Assembly (NCBI RefSeq): GCF_013408985.1
Contig: NZ_JACBZT010000001.1
Location: 2,170,001 to 2,234,000 of the forward strand
From: Petropleomorpha daqingensis
GTDB lineage: Bacteria; Actinomycetota; Actinomycetes; Mycobacteriales; Geodermatophilaceae
Direction of reading: 5' to 3'
DNA: 64,000 nt
Part shown: positions 17,582-26,211 of the stretch, piece after piece
Position numbering within the stretch: position 1 is the first letter of the stretch
Layout of the letters: each line of letters begins with the position of its first letter
Made by a program: the position numbers and the translations under genes
The notes under the pieces: model-generated
Seen by the model: only the letters and a program-made list of their open reading frames with translations
The model's database searches: none
Told to the model about the DNA's origin: nothing

Positions 17582-18994
17582 ATGATTGGGGATCTTCACT
17601 TGAGGCTGGGTGACCTCTACCGAGCAGTGCGGGCGGCCTGGTGGCTGCCTGTTCTTGGCCTCCTCTTAGGTGTTGGAGCCGGTGTGCTCCTGACCTTGTT
17701 GGCTACGCCGCAGTTCACGTCCCGGACAGAGTTCTTTGTGTCGACTCGGGACTCCGCGACAACAACCGAAGCATTCCAAGGCAGTCAGTTCTCGCAAGAG
17801 CGAGTCGCTTCGTATGCGCAGTTGCTCACCGGCGATGAGTTGGCGCGTCGCGTCATTGATAACTTGGACCTCGGCGAGACTCCCTCTGACTTGGCCGGGC
17901 AAATCACAGCGAACGTCGTCCCTGATACTGTTCTCCTCGAAGTGACGGTGACGGATCCCTCGGCTCAACGCGCCCAGCAAATCGCCGAAGCCTTGGGGCG
18001 ACAGTTCTCGGATCTGGTCACCGATTTGGAGACGCCATCGGGAGGCGGCGCGTCGCTCGTAAAAGTCACTGTGGTTCAGAAGCCCGAGGTTCCGATGGAA
18101 CCGAGTTCTCCAAACCCGTTGCGGAATGCGGCGATCGGCGCGGTCCTGGGCCTGCTCATTGGTACAGCCGCAGCGATCTCGCGCATGGCCCTGGATCGTT
18201 CGGTGAGAGATCCGAAGGAGATCTCCGGCCTTGTCGGCTCACCTGTGATTGGCACCGTTTTCCGCGATGAGCGCCTTGCGACCAGCCACTTGATTGATCG
18301 CTCGAGCACAACACGATCGGCGGAGGACTATCGTCAACTGCGCACCAACTTGCAGTTCCTCAACGTAGACGCTCCGCCCCGGGTGATCATGGTATCCAGT
18401 CCTATGCCGTCGGAGGGCAAAACTACCGTCGCGGTGAACTTGGCATTGGCGTTAGCGGAAGCCGGTCGAGAAGTCGTCGTAGTCGAGGCGGATCTAAGAC
18501 GGCCGAGAGTTACGCGCTACTTCGGCATGGTTGGTGGCGTCGGCCTTACTAACATCCTGGCCGGTACGGCCGGAGTGTCTGAAGTTTCCCAGCCGTACGA
18601 GGACGGCGCCGTCACGGTCGTTGGTGCGGGACCGACGCCCCCCAACCCAAGTCAGTTGCTCGCGTCGGCGCATATGTCATCGCTCATAGCGCAGTTGCGT
18701 GACAAGTACGAGTACGTCCTTATCGATGCGCCGCCGCTGCTCCCTGTCGCTGATGCAACAGGCCTGGCGGCCATGGTCGATGGCGTCCTTCTCTCGGTCA
18801 GATACGGAAGTTCTCGGAAGGATCAGTTGCAGCGAGCTGCCGAAGCGCTTGAGCAGGTCGGGGCGAGGGTCCTCGGCGTCATCCTCAACATCGTCCCGCC
18901 GAAGGCTGACGTGTCGGGTTCCTACGGCTACGGCTACAGCTATGCCTCCGATCTAGACGGCGGAGCGCGACGCCTGCGGCGCCAGCAGAAGTAG
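17582..18994 (+). CDS. Wzz-BY-kinase fusion (CpsD/CapB-type tyrosine kinase, chain-length control)
   Basis: 470 residues. An N-terminal Wzz part has two membrane helices (about 18-40 and 180-198) around an extracellular loop, with a proline-rich PEVPMEPSSPNP before the second. The cytoplasmic kinase has a complete P-loop SPMPSEGKTT near 272, Walker A' VEADLRRP near 300, Walker B VLIDAPP near 380, and a C-terminal tyrosine cluster YGYGYSY near 448, the autophosphorylation site. These BY-kinases control polymer length through cycles with a Wzb phosphatase; a matching phosphatase lies at 20744. ATG 17582 preferred; GTG 17579 is adjacent. Base composition is intermediate between the lower-GC block and the GC-rich flank. 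Confidence 0.93.
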   Translation: MIGDLHLRLGDLYRAVRAAWWLPVLGLLLGVGAGVLLTLLATPQFTSRTEFFVSTRDSATTTEAFQGSQFSQERVASYAQLLTGDELARRVIDNLDLGETPSDLAGQITANVVPDTVLLEVTVTDPSAQRAQQIAEALGRQFSDLVTDLETPSGGGASLVKVTVVQKPEVPMEPSSPNPLRNAAIGAVLGLLIGTAAAISRMALDRSVRDPKEISGLVGSPVIGTVFRDERLATSHLIDRSSTTRSAEDYRQLRTNLQFLNVDAPPRVIMVSSPMPSEGKTTVAVNLALALAEAGREVVVVEADLRRPRVTRYFGMVGGVGLTNILAGTAGVSEVSQPYEDGAVTVVGAGPTPPNPSQLLASAHMSSLIAQLRDKYEYVLIDAPPLLPVADATGLAAMVDGVLLSVRYGSSRKDQLQRAAEALEQVGARVLGVILNIVPPKADVSGSYGYGYSYASDLDGGARRLRRQQK

Positions 18995-19206
18995 CTGGCG
19001 TGCTCGCGCCGGCGATCACTGGTTCCGGAACACGATCGGGCGCTGTACCCCTGTCGAGTGACGTAACAGACCTTTTCCGAGACGAAACTCTCCGTTAAGT
19101 TCAAGCGAACGCCAGTTGAACGCTGTAGTTCCTGGTCAACACGGGGTTCGTCGCCGGTGAGGGTCGCTTCGGCGACTCGGCGCATCTAGGTACGGGGGTT
19201 CGGGGC

Positions 19207-20727
19207 TTGACCCTGCTCGACGTTCGTGACGAGTCGGTACGTCACGCTACGCAGACGGTTGCTCGCCGAGGGCTGTGGACTGCGGCGCGTCTGCGCGGTG
19301 AGGGCACGTCCGCTCGTCGTGCGTGGCGCTCGCACTACGTCCGCCGGCTAGTGGTGCTCGACGCGCTGTGCGCCCTCCTCGCCGCCGCTGCCTCCCACGT
19401 CCTCCGGTTCGGTGCCGAAGGGGGCTCGCTCGAGTCGTCCTCGACCACGCCGCTGCTGATCCTCGCTCTGCCGATCGTCTGGGTCGCCGCGATGACCGCG
19501 ATGCGCACCTACGAGGAGCGCTTCCTCTGGATCGGCGCCGAGGAGTTCCGCCGCGTCTTCTTCGCCTCCGCGCTGCTGTTGGCCACGGTCGGGACGATCT
19601 CGTGGGCCTTCAAGCTCGACGTCGCCCGCGGCTTCGTCGTCCTCGCGCTGCCCCTGGCGATGGTGCTCACGCTCGGCCAGCGCCTCGCCCAGCGCCGCTG
19701 GCTGCACCGGCAGCGGGCCAAGGGTCACTTCCAGCAGACCGCGATCCTGGTCGGTCACCGCTCCGGCGTCGCCGCGCTGCACGAGCAGATGGACCGCGAG
19801 GCCTACCACGGCTACCGGATCGTCGGCTGCGCCCTGCCGTCCGGTCACCGGGCGGAGGCGCCGGCTGCCTTCAACGGCCTGCCCGTGCTCGGCAGCCTCG
19901 ACGAGGTTGCCGCCATCGTGAAGCAGTACGAGATCGACACGGTCGCCGTCCTGCCCTGCCCGGAGCTTGACGGTCCCGCGCTGCGCCAGCTCGGCTGGGA
20001 CCTCGAGAACACCCAGGCCGAGCTGCTGCTCGCGCCGGCCGTCACCGAGGTCGCCGGCCCTCGGGTGCGCATCCGCCCGGTCTCCGGCCTGCCGCTCATG
20101 CACGTCGAGCGCCCCGAGTTCACCGGCGTCCGCCGCATCGTCAAGGGCGTCTTCGACCGCACCTCGGCGCTGTTCGGCATCCTGTTCCTGCTGCCGCTGC
20201 TCGTGCTCCTCGCGCTGGCGGTCAAGCTGACCAGCCGCGGCCCGGTGCTCTTCAAGCACGAGCGGATCGGCCAGAACGAGAAGCCGTTCTCCGTCTACAA
20301 GTTCCGCAGCATGGTCACCAACGCCGACAAGGTCGAGCTGGACCTGCACGACCAGAACGAGGGCAACGCCGTCCAGTTCAAGATGCGGCGCGACCCGCGG
20401 GTCACCCGCGTCGGCGCGGTCATGCGGCGCTACTCGCTCGACGAGCTGCCCCAGCTGCTCAACGTCCTGAACGGCAGCATGTCGCTGGTCGGCCCCCGGC
20501 CGCACGTCACCCGCGAGGTCGAGCAGTACGGCTTCGACATGCGCCGCCGGCTGCTGGTCAAGCCCGGCATCACCGGCCTGTGGCAGGTCAGCGGCCGCTC
20601 GGACCTCTCGTGGGACGACTCGGTGCGCATCGACGTCCGCTACGTCGAGAACTGGTCGCTCACCTTCGACCTGATGATCCTGCTCAAGACCGTGGGCGCG
20701 GTCCTGCGTGGTTCTGGCGCCTACTAG
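19207..20727 (+). CDS. Polyprenyl glycosylphosphotransferase (initiating transferase, WbaP/WcaJ type)
   Basis: 506 residues, starting at an unusual TTG 19207 with a G-rich stretch (GGGGGTTCGGGG) just upstream. Four N-terminal helices (about residues 48-165) are followed by a CoA-binding-like domain and, from about 312, the catalytic domain: a membrane re-entrant helix, FSVYKFRSM near 373, DELPQLLNVLNG near 418, LVGPRP near 432 and PGITGLWQVSGRSDL near 457. The enzyme transfers a sugar 1-phosphate from UDP-sugar to undecaprenyl phosphate, the first committed step of repeat-unit assembly. It is the only intact enzyme of this kind here; the homologues at 29665 and 57286 are reduced. The tyrosine phosphatase gene follows after 16 bases. 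Confidence 0.93.
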   Translation: MTLLDVRDESVRHATQTVARRGLWTAARLRGEGTSARRAWRSHYVRRLVVLDALCALLAAAASHVLRFGAEGGSLESSSTTPLLILALPIVWVAAMTAMRTYEERFLWIGAEEFRRVFFASALLLATVGTISWAFKLDVARGFVVLALPLAMVLTLGQRLAQRRWLHRQRAKGHFQQTAILVGHRSGVAALHEQMDREAYHGYRIVGCALPSGHRAEAPAAFNGLPVLGSLDEVAAIVKQYEIDTVAVLPCPELDGPALRQLGWDLENTQAELLLAPAVTEVAGPRVRIRPVSGLPLMHVERPEFTGVRRIVKGVFDRTSALFGILFLLPLLVLLALAVKLTSRGPVLFKHERIGQNEKPFSVYKFRSMVTNADKVELDLHDQNEGNAVQFKMRRDPRVTRVGAVMRRYSLDELPQLLNVLNGSMSLVGPRPHVTREVEQYGFDMRRRLLVKPGITGLWQVSGRSDLSWDDSVRIDVRYVENWSLTFDLMILLKTVGAVLRGSGAY

Positions 20728-20743
20728 GTCGCAGACTGTCCGG

Positions 20744-21424
20744 GTGACAGGGCAGCAGAATGCGACAGGCGCGTTCCGGATCCTGCTGGTCTGCACCGGC
20801 AACATCTGCCGGAGCGCTCTCGCCGAACGGCTCGGCCGCGCCTACCTCGCGGAGACGCTGGGGGAGGAGCCGGAGCTGATCCGGCTCACCAGCGCCGGCA
20901 CCGGCGCCGTCGTCGGCTCGGGCATGCACCCGGACAGCGCGCTGGTCCTCGCCGGCTTCGGGGGAGACGTCGGACAGTTCGCCGCCCGCCAGATCCAGCC
21001 CGACCACACGGCCGACGCCGACCTCATCCTCACGATGACCCGCGGCCACCGGCGCGACGTCCTCCAGCTCGCGCCGCGGGCCCTCGCGCGCACGTTCACC
21101 CTGCGCGAGGCGGCAAGCCTGCTCGAGCTGCTCGGCGAGGTCGAGCCCGACGGCGACGACCTGCCCACGCGTGCCCGCGACCTGGTGCGGGAGATGGCCA
21201 CCGCCCGCTCGCGGCACACCGCCAGCGAGGACGACGACGTCCCCGACCCGATCAACCGCCCGCTGGAGGCACACCAGGAGGCAGGCGACCTCATCGCGGC
21301 GGCCCTGCTGCCGCTCCTCCAGCGGATCGTCGACCTCGCCGACGACGTCCCGTCCGCTGCCCACGGTGACGACGGGTTCACGGACACAGGAAACGACACC
21401 GGACGCATTCGTTCCGCGTCCTGA
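20744..21424 (+). CDS. Low-molecular-weight protein tyrosine phosphatase (Wzb-like)
   Basis: 226 residues from GTG 20744; the frame is open earlier but overlaps the transferase. Near residue 15 the P-loop VCTGNICRS gives the C-x5-R catalytic signature, and DVPDPINRP near 170 supplies the general acid aspartate. An ~35-residue acidic tail extends beyond the usual ~150-190 residue family length. The expected role is removal of phosphate from the C-terminal tyrosines of the BY-kinases at 17582 and 35159, resetting the export cycle. Placed directly downstream of the initiating transferase, probably co-transcribed. Confidence 0.9.
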   Translation: MTGQQNATGAFRILLVCTGNICRSALAERLGRAYLAETLGEEPELIRLTSAGTGAVVGSGMHPDSALVLAGFGGDVGQFAARQIQPDHTADADLILTMTRGHRRDVLQLAPRALARTFTLREAASLLELLGEVEPDGDDLPTRARDLVREMATARSRHTASEDDDVPDPINRPLEAHQEAGDLIAAALLPLLQRIVDLADDVPSAAHGDDGFTDTGNDTGRIRSAS

Positions 21425-21587
21425 CCGTCATTTCGTGACGGCTCGCGACGGCCCCGTGGCCCTGCGTCGTCCGCGCCACTGACTGCGACGAAAAGTAACC
21501 AAGAGCGAGAGCGCGACCTGCTCCGATCACGCAGTGTCATATGTATGGTCCCCGGCGCACGCACCATCTGAGGCGCAGGAGACCGAC

Positions 21588-23285
21588 GTGACAGCTGGGA
21601 CTTCGCTCGACGATCTGTCCGCGGCGCCGCGTTCGGCGGGGCTCACCCGCTCCGCGCTGCGCTGGTACGTGGCGTGCGGTCTGGTCGGCGCCCTCGTCGG
21701 CGGCGGCATCGCCTACGCGGTCACCCCGCTGCTGCCCACGACGTACACAACCTCGTCGCAGATCGTCGTCCGGAGCCCGGGCGACGTCGCGCTGTTCGGC
21801 AGCGCCGGCGGCGGCAACGCCAACCTCAACTCGCAGACCGCGGCGCAGATCCTGCGCTCGCCCGAGGTGAACAGCGCGACCAGCGAGCTGCTCGGTGGCC
21901 GGCTGACCCCGGGTGAGGTCGCCGCCCAGGTTGCGATCGACCCGGTCAGCAACTCCACGGTCATCAACATCGAGGCGCAGGCGTCGAGCCCGGCCCTGGC
22001 CCAGCAGCTCGCCAACGCGATCCCGCAGGCGTACGCCACGGTCGAGGCGCAGGCCTACCGGCAGCGCGCCGACGAGGCCACGAAGGTGCTCACCACGCTG
22101 CGCGACACCCAGCAGGACCGGCTCGACGACGTCCAGAAGCAGCTGGCCGACAAGGTCGCCTTCGTCACCAGCCTCTCCGGCGACATCTCGAACCCGACCG
22201 AGCGGGCCAACTGGATCCAGTCGACCCTGGAGACCGACGTCGACTACCAGCGGCTGCAGAACGAGGCCGTGGCGATCACCCAGAGCATCAACGACACCAA
22301 CGACACGATCCAGCAGTCGACGGCCAACTTCGCGATCCTCGAGTCCGGCGTCGACCGGGTCATCTCCGCCGAGCGCCCGGAGTCGGCGGCCAAGAGCCCG
22401 AACCTGCAGAACCTCGCCGCGGGTGTCGTCGCCGGCCTGCTGATCGGCCTGGCCGTCGCCTACGCCGCCATCGAGCGCCGCCGGGTGATCGACCCCGCCG
22501 CGGCCGCGATGACGCTGGGCGCCCCGCTGCTCGGCACGATCAGCAAGGACCGCCGGCTGCGCAAGCTGCCCGGCCTGGCCGACCTGTCCGAGGACACCCG
22601 CCTCGGCAACGAGCTGAAGGTGCTCTCCTCCTCGCTGGTGCTCAGCGCCCGGCGGCGCGGGCTCGGCTCGATCGTGGTCACCAGCGCCCACCGGCGGGAG
22701 GGCAAGAGCGTCCTCACCCGCAATCTCGCCGCCGCGGCCGAGTACATCGGCCAGCCGGTCGCGCTGGTCGACACCGGCTTCGGCCACCCGACGACGACCG
22801 AGGTGTTCGACCTGCAGGACTCGCCGGGCCTGGCCGAGGTGCTCGAGGGCGGCCCGCTCTCGCAGGTCCTGCACTACATCTCGTTCGGCGAGGGCCGCGT
22901 GCCGGTCGTCCCGGTCGGCCTCAACGGTTTCGCCACCGAGCCCGGCCGCCGGCTCAACGAGCACCGCCGGGACAACTGGGCCCGCCTGTTCAACGGCTTC
23001 GACTCGCTCACCGCGCTGGTCGACGCGCCGGCGGTCAACGACCACCCGCTCGCCCTGCAGCTCGCGGCGGCCGGCGGCCTGGTCGTGCTCGCCTCCCCGC
23101 GGACGACGCTCGCCGACCTCGAGGTGATCCGGAACCGGGCCGACGTCTCCGACGTCCCGGTGCTCGGCTTCATCGTCAACGAGTACCGCAACGGCCGCCG
23201 CCGCAAGGCCGGCAAGCCGTCGACCAAGGCGCCGTCGTCGCTCAACATCGTCATCGAGGCGCCCGACCCCGCGAACGTCCGCTGA
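21588..23285 (+). CDS. Wzz-type chain-length protein with divergent kinase-like domain
   Basis: 565 residues. GTG 21588 is chosen because GCAGGAGACC lies 5-12 bases upstream. Two membrane helices (about 20-42 and 270-290) bracket a large extracellular region with a coiled-coil-like stretch at about 155-250 (repeated Q, D, L heptads). The cytoplasmic part keeps a P-loop (AHRREGKSVLT near 370) but Walker A' is VDTGFGHP instead of D-x-R-R-P, Walker B is VDAPAVNDHP, and there is no tyrosine cluster; the tail is basic and ends in an acidic stretch. I read it as a polysaccharide co-polymerase that may bind nucleotide but is unlikely to autophosphorylate. Confidence 0.85.
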   Translation: MTAGTSLDDLSAAPRSAGLTRSALRWYVACGLVGALVGGGIAYAVTPLLPTTYTTSSQIVVRSPGDVALFGSAGGGNANLNSQTAAQILRSPEVNSATSELLGGRLTPGEVAAQVAIDPVSNSTVINIEAQASSPALAQQLANAIPQAYATVEAQAYRQRADEATKVLTTLRDTQQDRLDDVQKQLADKVAFVTSLSGDISNPTERANWIQSTLETDVDYQRLQNEAVAITQSINDTNDTIQQSTANFAILESGVDRVISAERPESAAKSPNLQNLAAGVVAGLLIGLAVAYAAIERRRVIDPAAAAMTLGAPLLGTISKDRRLRKLPGLADLSEDTRLGNELKVLSSSLVLSARRRGLGSIVVTSAHRREGKSVLTRNLAAAAEYIGQPVALVDTGFGHPTTTEVFDLQDSPGLAEVLEGGPLSQVLHYISFGEGRVPVVPVGLNGFATEPGRRLNEHRRDNWARLFNGFDSLTALVDAPAVNDHPLALQLAAAGGLVVLASPRTTLADLEVIRNRADVSDVPVLGFIVNEYRNGRRRKAGKPSTKAPSSLNIVIEAPDPANVR

Positions 23286-23286
23286 G

Positions 23287-23315
23287 GCCCCTGAGGGCGA
23301 CGGGGCCCTCGGGGC
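23287..23315 (+). terminator. Hairpin after the Wzz gene
   Basis: Eleven paired bases interrupted by one bulged T, closing a six-base loop, start two bases after the stop codon. There is no U-tract, as is common in GC-rich actinobacteria. Likely the transcription end of the plus-strand unit from 19207. Confidence 0.55.
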
Positions 23316-23367
23316 GGGAGGGGCGGCGACGGTCAGGATCCGGGTCCGCACTGCCGATGATCACCGC

Positions 23368-23517
23368 GTGTGGATGCTCTGGGTCCTGACCGCCTGGCTC
23401 GTCGTCGCGACCGTCGCCGGCGTCGTCCTCGGCCGGGGCGTCCGTCTGGCCGACCGTCGCGAGCGGGACGCCGTCCTGACGACGGCGGACCTGCCGAACT
23501 TCGTCGCCGTCGGCTGA
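23368..23517 (+). CDS. 49-residue single-helix membrane peptide
   Basis: A short GTG-initiated frame encoding one membrane helix (residues 3-23), a GRGVRLADRRERD juxtamembrane segment and a VLTTADLPNF tail. It is strikingly like the first ~45 residues of the next gene (23568), which carries GRGIRMADQREID and VLTTADLPGF, and the bases just before the two starts are also alike. Conservation of protein sequence between the two copies argues that it is a real gene. No family is recognised. It may be a small regulatory or scaffold peptide for the membrane protein downstream, or a leftover of tandem duplication. Confidence 0.6.
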   Translation: MWMLWVLTAWLVVATVAGVVLGRGVRLADRRERDAVLTTADLPNFVAVG

Positions 23518-23567
23518 AACCGGACGGCACCGTTCAGGTGTGAGCGCAACCTGCCGATAAGCCCTGC

Positions 23568-24431
23568 GTGTGGCTGTGGTGGGTGCTCGGGGGACTGACC
23601 GCGTGGCTGGTCGTCGCCCTCTTGGTAGGGATCGTGCTCGGCCGTGGGATCCGCATGGCCGACCAGCGGGAGATCGACGGTGTCCTGACCACCGCTGACC
23701 TCCCCGGGTTCGCCGCGGCGGAGGTCGTGCCGGCCGAGCCCCGCAGGCGCCTCCCGCTGCCGCCGATCGGCATCGCGCTCGCCGCGCTGGCCGTGGCCCT
23801 CGAGACCGTCGGCTTCGTGCTGCGCCTCGACGGCTCGCCGTCTCACGCCCTGTCGATGGACGCCCCGTACTCGCTGCCCCGCCTCTTCGTCGCCACGCTG
23901 TTCGCGGCTGCCGCGCTGATCGCCCTGGCCGGTGCGAGCGCGCTGCCCGGCCGGCGTACCTGGTGGACCGCGGTCGGCCTCGTCGGCGGCGTGATCGCCG
24001 CGGTCAAGGCGGGCAGCACCGTGCACTCCGACGCCCTGCACTGGCTCACCGCGACCGCCGGCCCGACCGCCGCGACCGCGCTCAGCGCGCTGCTGGCCCT
24101 CGCCGTCGTCACCGCCCTGTGGTTCCTCAGCCGCACCGAGCGCCGTGACCGGCGACGCGTGCTCGGCGCGCTGTGCGGCTACGCCGTCGCCGCCGTCGGG
24201 CTCTCCGCGATCTCCGGTGCCGTCGACCCCTCGTGGGCGGCCACCGCGACCTACGTCGAGGAATCCGGCGAGGCACTCGGCGGCGTCGCGTTCCTCATCG
24301 CCGTGCTCGCCGGTGCCGCGCCGCGACTGGTGCTGCCGGCCGGCTGGCCGCTGCGCCGCGCCGTCGACCCACAGACCCTCGACCTGCCCGACCTCGCGCC
24401 CGGGCGCGCGGCCGGCCGCGAGGCGCGCTAG
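23568..24431 (+). CDS. Six- to seven-helix membrane protein with conserved AxK...H and EExGEAL motifs
   Basis: 287 residues. An N-terminal helix plus ADQREIDGVLTTADLPGF linker duplicates the separate peptide at 23368. The rest is a six-helix unit with LSMDAPYSLPRLF near residue 97, GRRTWWTAV near 126, AAVKAGSTVH near 145, GYAVAAVGLSAIS near 205 and YVEESGEAL near 228. The same landmarks, in order, are present at 26212 and 46400. The late glutamates and the K/H pair sit within or next to helices and are likely functional. Function unknown; always found near surface-polymer genes here. Convergent with the LCP gene at 24458. Confidence 0.75.
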   Translation: MWLWWVLGGLTAWLVVALLVGIVLGRGIRMADQREIDGVLTTADLPGFAAAEVVPAEPRRRLPLPPIGIALAALAVALETVGFVLRLDGSPSHALSMDAPYSLPRLFVATLFAAAALIALAGASALPGRRTWWTAVGLVGGVIAAVKAGSTVHSDALHWLTATAGPTAATALSALLALAVVTALWFLSRTERRDRRRVLGALCGYAVAAVGLSAISGAVDPSWAATATYVEESGEALGGVAFLIAVLAGAAPRLVLPAGWPLRRAVDPQTLDLPDLAPGRAAGREAR

Positions 24432-24457
24432 CCGTAGCGGGCCGGTTCCCACCGCGC

Positions 24458-25594
24458 TCAGCGCGGGGTGTCGGGCAGCGCTTCCTTGCTGAACTCGGCG
24501 GCGTTCTGCGCCAGCGAGTCGCTGTTCAGGTAGGCCCACATCCGCTGGCCCTTGGTCTGGTCCAGGTAGACGACGCTGGCCGCGCCCTCCATGCCCGTGC
24601 CCAGCACCGGCGCGGTGAAGAAGTCGACGTCCTGCGGGGTGAGGTCGCGCATCGAGTAGGCCAGCGTGAACAGGTCGGTGCTGCTCAGGGTGTCGTCGAT
24701 GCTCACCGCGCTCGTCAGCGCCCGCAGCGACGAGTCCAGCTTGCCGACGTCCTTGAACGTGTCGGAGCTGAACAGCTTCTTGAACACCGCCTGCAGGTAC
24801 TGCTGCTGGCGCTTCACGCGGTCGAAGTCGCCGCCGGCCAGCCGGTGGCGCTGACCCAGGTACCAACGGGCCTGCTCGCCGGTGATGTGGTTGACCCCGG
24901 CGGTGAACGTGTACGGGCCGTTCGTCGTCGTCTCGGCGACCTTGACGTCCACGCCGCCGAGCGCGTCGGTGACCTGGGCGATGCCGTCGAAGTCGATGGC
25001 GACGTAGTGGTCGATGCGCACCTTGGTCAGCTGCTCGACCGTCTGGATCAGCAGCGACGGGCCGCCCCACGAGTAGGCGGCGTTGATCTTGCTGGTGCCG
25101 TGCCCGGGGATCGGCACCCACGAGTCGCGGGGGATCGAGATCAGCTGGGCGTGCTTCCGGTCGGCGGACAGCCGGGCGATCATGATCGCGTCGGAGCGGC
25201 CGTCGGGGTCCTCACCGGAGGCGGGGTGGCCGCGGGTGTCGGAGCCGACCAGCAGGAACGTGACCGGATCGCCGCTCGGGTCGTCGGCCGACGTCGCCGG
25301 CGCGGGCCGGGTCTCCTCGGAGATGCCCCCGAAGACGTCGCTGATCCGGTCGATGTTGCCGGCGTAGCGGGCGGTGACGAACCAGATGCCGCCGCCGATG
25401 AGCACGACCAGCACCAGCACGAGGACGCCGGCGCTGATCAGCGCGCGGCGCAGCAGCCTGCGGCGACGCGGGGCGGGAGCAGCCGGCTCCGTCTTCTCGG
25501 GGTCGGGGGTCGCGTCGGGAGCGGCCGTCTCAGCCGTCTCGGACGTCGTCGCGTCGGCCTGCTGGCCGCGCGCGTCCGGCTCGTCGGCGTTCAT
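24458..25594 (-). CDS. LCP (LytR-CpsA-Psr) family glycopolymer-wall ligase
   Basis: 378 residues from ATG 25594, which has a CGGGGG sequence 5 bases upstream. Cytoplasmic tail rich in A, D, E, T and P, one helix (about 50-72), then the extracellular LCP domain. It has the full set of substrate-binding residues: GSDTR near 115, GRSDAIMI near 128, SIPRDSW near 147, KINAAYSWGGP, DALGGVDVKV near 205 and a late GQRHRLAGGDFDRVKRQQ. Such enzymes transfer undecaprenyl-linked polymers to the C6 hydroxyl of peptidoglycan MurNAc. This is the one LCP in the window that looks active; compare the reduced one at 7706. Confidence 0.92.
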   Translation of the reverse strand: MNADEPDARGQQADATTSETAETAAPDATPDPEKTEPAAPAPRRRRLLRRALISAGVLVLVLVVLIGGGIWFVTARYAGNIDRISDVFGGISEETRPAPATSADDPSGDPVTFLLVGSDTRGHPASGEDPDGRSDAIMIARLSADRKHAQLISIPRDSWVPIPGHGTSKINAAYSWGGPSLLIQTVEQLTKVRIDHYVAIDFDGIAQVTDALGGVDVKVAETTTNGPYTFTAGVNHITGEQARWYLGQRHRLAGGDFDRVKRQQQYLQAVFKKLFSSDTFKDVGKLDSSLRALTSAVSIDDTLSSTDLFTLAYSMRDLTPQDVDFFTAPVLGTGMEGAASVVYLDQTKGQRMWAYLNSDSLAQNAAEFSKEALPDTPR

Positions 25595-25678
25595 GCAACC
25601 CCCGTGATCCCTGGCGTCGATCAAGGTTACGAGGGATCGGGCCTGCTCGGACCCGTGTCTGCCCCGAAGGGGGGAGCC

Positions 25679-25990
25679 TCAGACGGCGCCGGATCTGTGC
25701 GGATGCGGTGTCCGCTCCGAGGAGGCGACAGGGTTGCGGACGACGGAGCGCCGCCCGCGGGATCGCCGGCCATCGGCGCCGCGGGGCTCCGGGACGGTGC
25801 CGTCCGCGGCCGGGGCGACGTACCCCTCGGACCGCAGCGGGACGTGCGGGTCGTCATCGAGCACGACGAAGTTCTCGGCGTCGGAGGAGTGCTGCTTCTG
25901 GTCCGCCACGTGGATGGCGCGCGCGATCGCGAGCGCGGCGACGGCGGCGATGGCCAACCAGGCCACCCCCACGATCAGCACCCAGGTCAT
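25679..25990 (-). CDS. Small single-helix membrane protein with Arg/Ser-rich tail
   Basis: 103 residues from ATG 25990. One helix (about residues 3-23) is followed by ARAIHVADQKQ and ENFVVLDD, which line up with GRGVRLADRRE and LPNFVAVG of the 23368 peptide and with the N terminus of 23568, so it appears to be a third, more diverged member. The C-terminal half is low-complexity, rich in proline, arginine and serine, and probably unstructured in the cytoplasm. Divergent from the membrane protein at 26212. No function is assigned. Confidence 0.6.
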   Translation of the reverse strand: MTWVLIVGVAWLAIAAVAALAIARAIHVADQKQHSSDAENFVVLDDDPHVPLRSEGYVAPAADGTVPEPRGADGRRSRGRRSVVRNPVASSERTPHPHRSGAV

Positions 25991-26211
25991 GCGCGTCGTC
26001 CTCAGGTGAGGCGGGCGGCAGGCGTGTCGTCCGGTGCGGTCAGAACGTTCGGTGGAGCCGTTCGCTCTGTGCCCATGGTGTGCCCCTGGCCTGAGAGCTT
26101 CAAGCCTGGGAGCTGAGCGTTGTGTGAACGTTGTGACAGATGCATTCGTGCCCGTCACAGATACGGCGCGTCCCGACACGACCCGTCCCGTTCCGGGTTA
26201 GACAGCCAGGT
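25991..26211. promoter_or_regulatory. Divergent promoter region
   Basis: 221 bases separate the divergent small membrane protein (minus) and membrane protein (plus). The sequence is locally less GC-rich, with GTGAACGTTGTGACAGATGC and, further on, CCCGTCACAGAT, giving repeated GTGAC/GTCAC half-sites. No reliable -35/-10 assignment. Confidence 0.4.
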
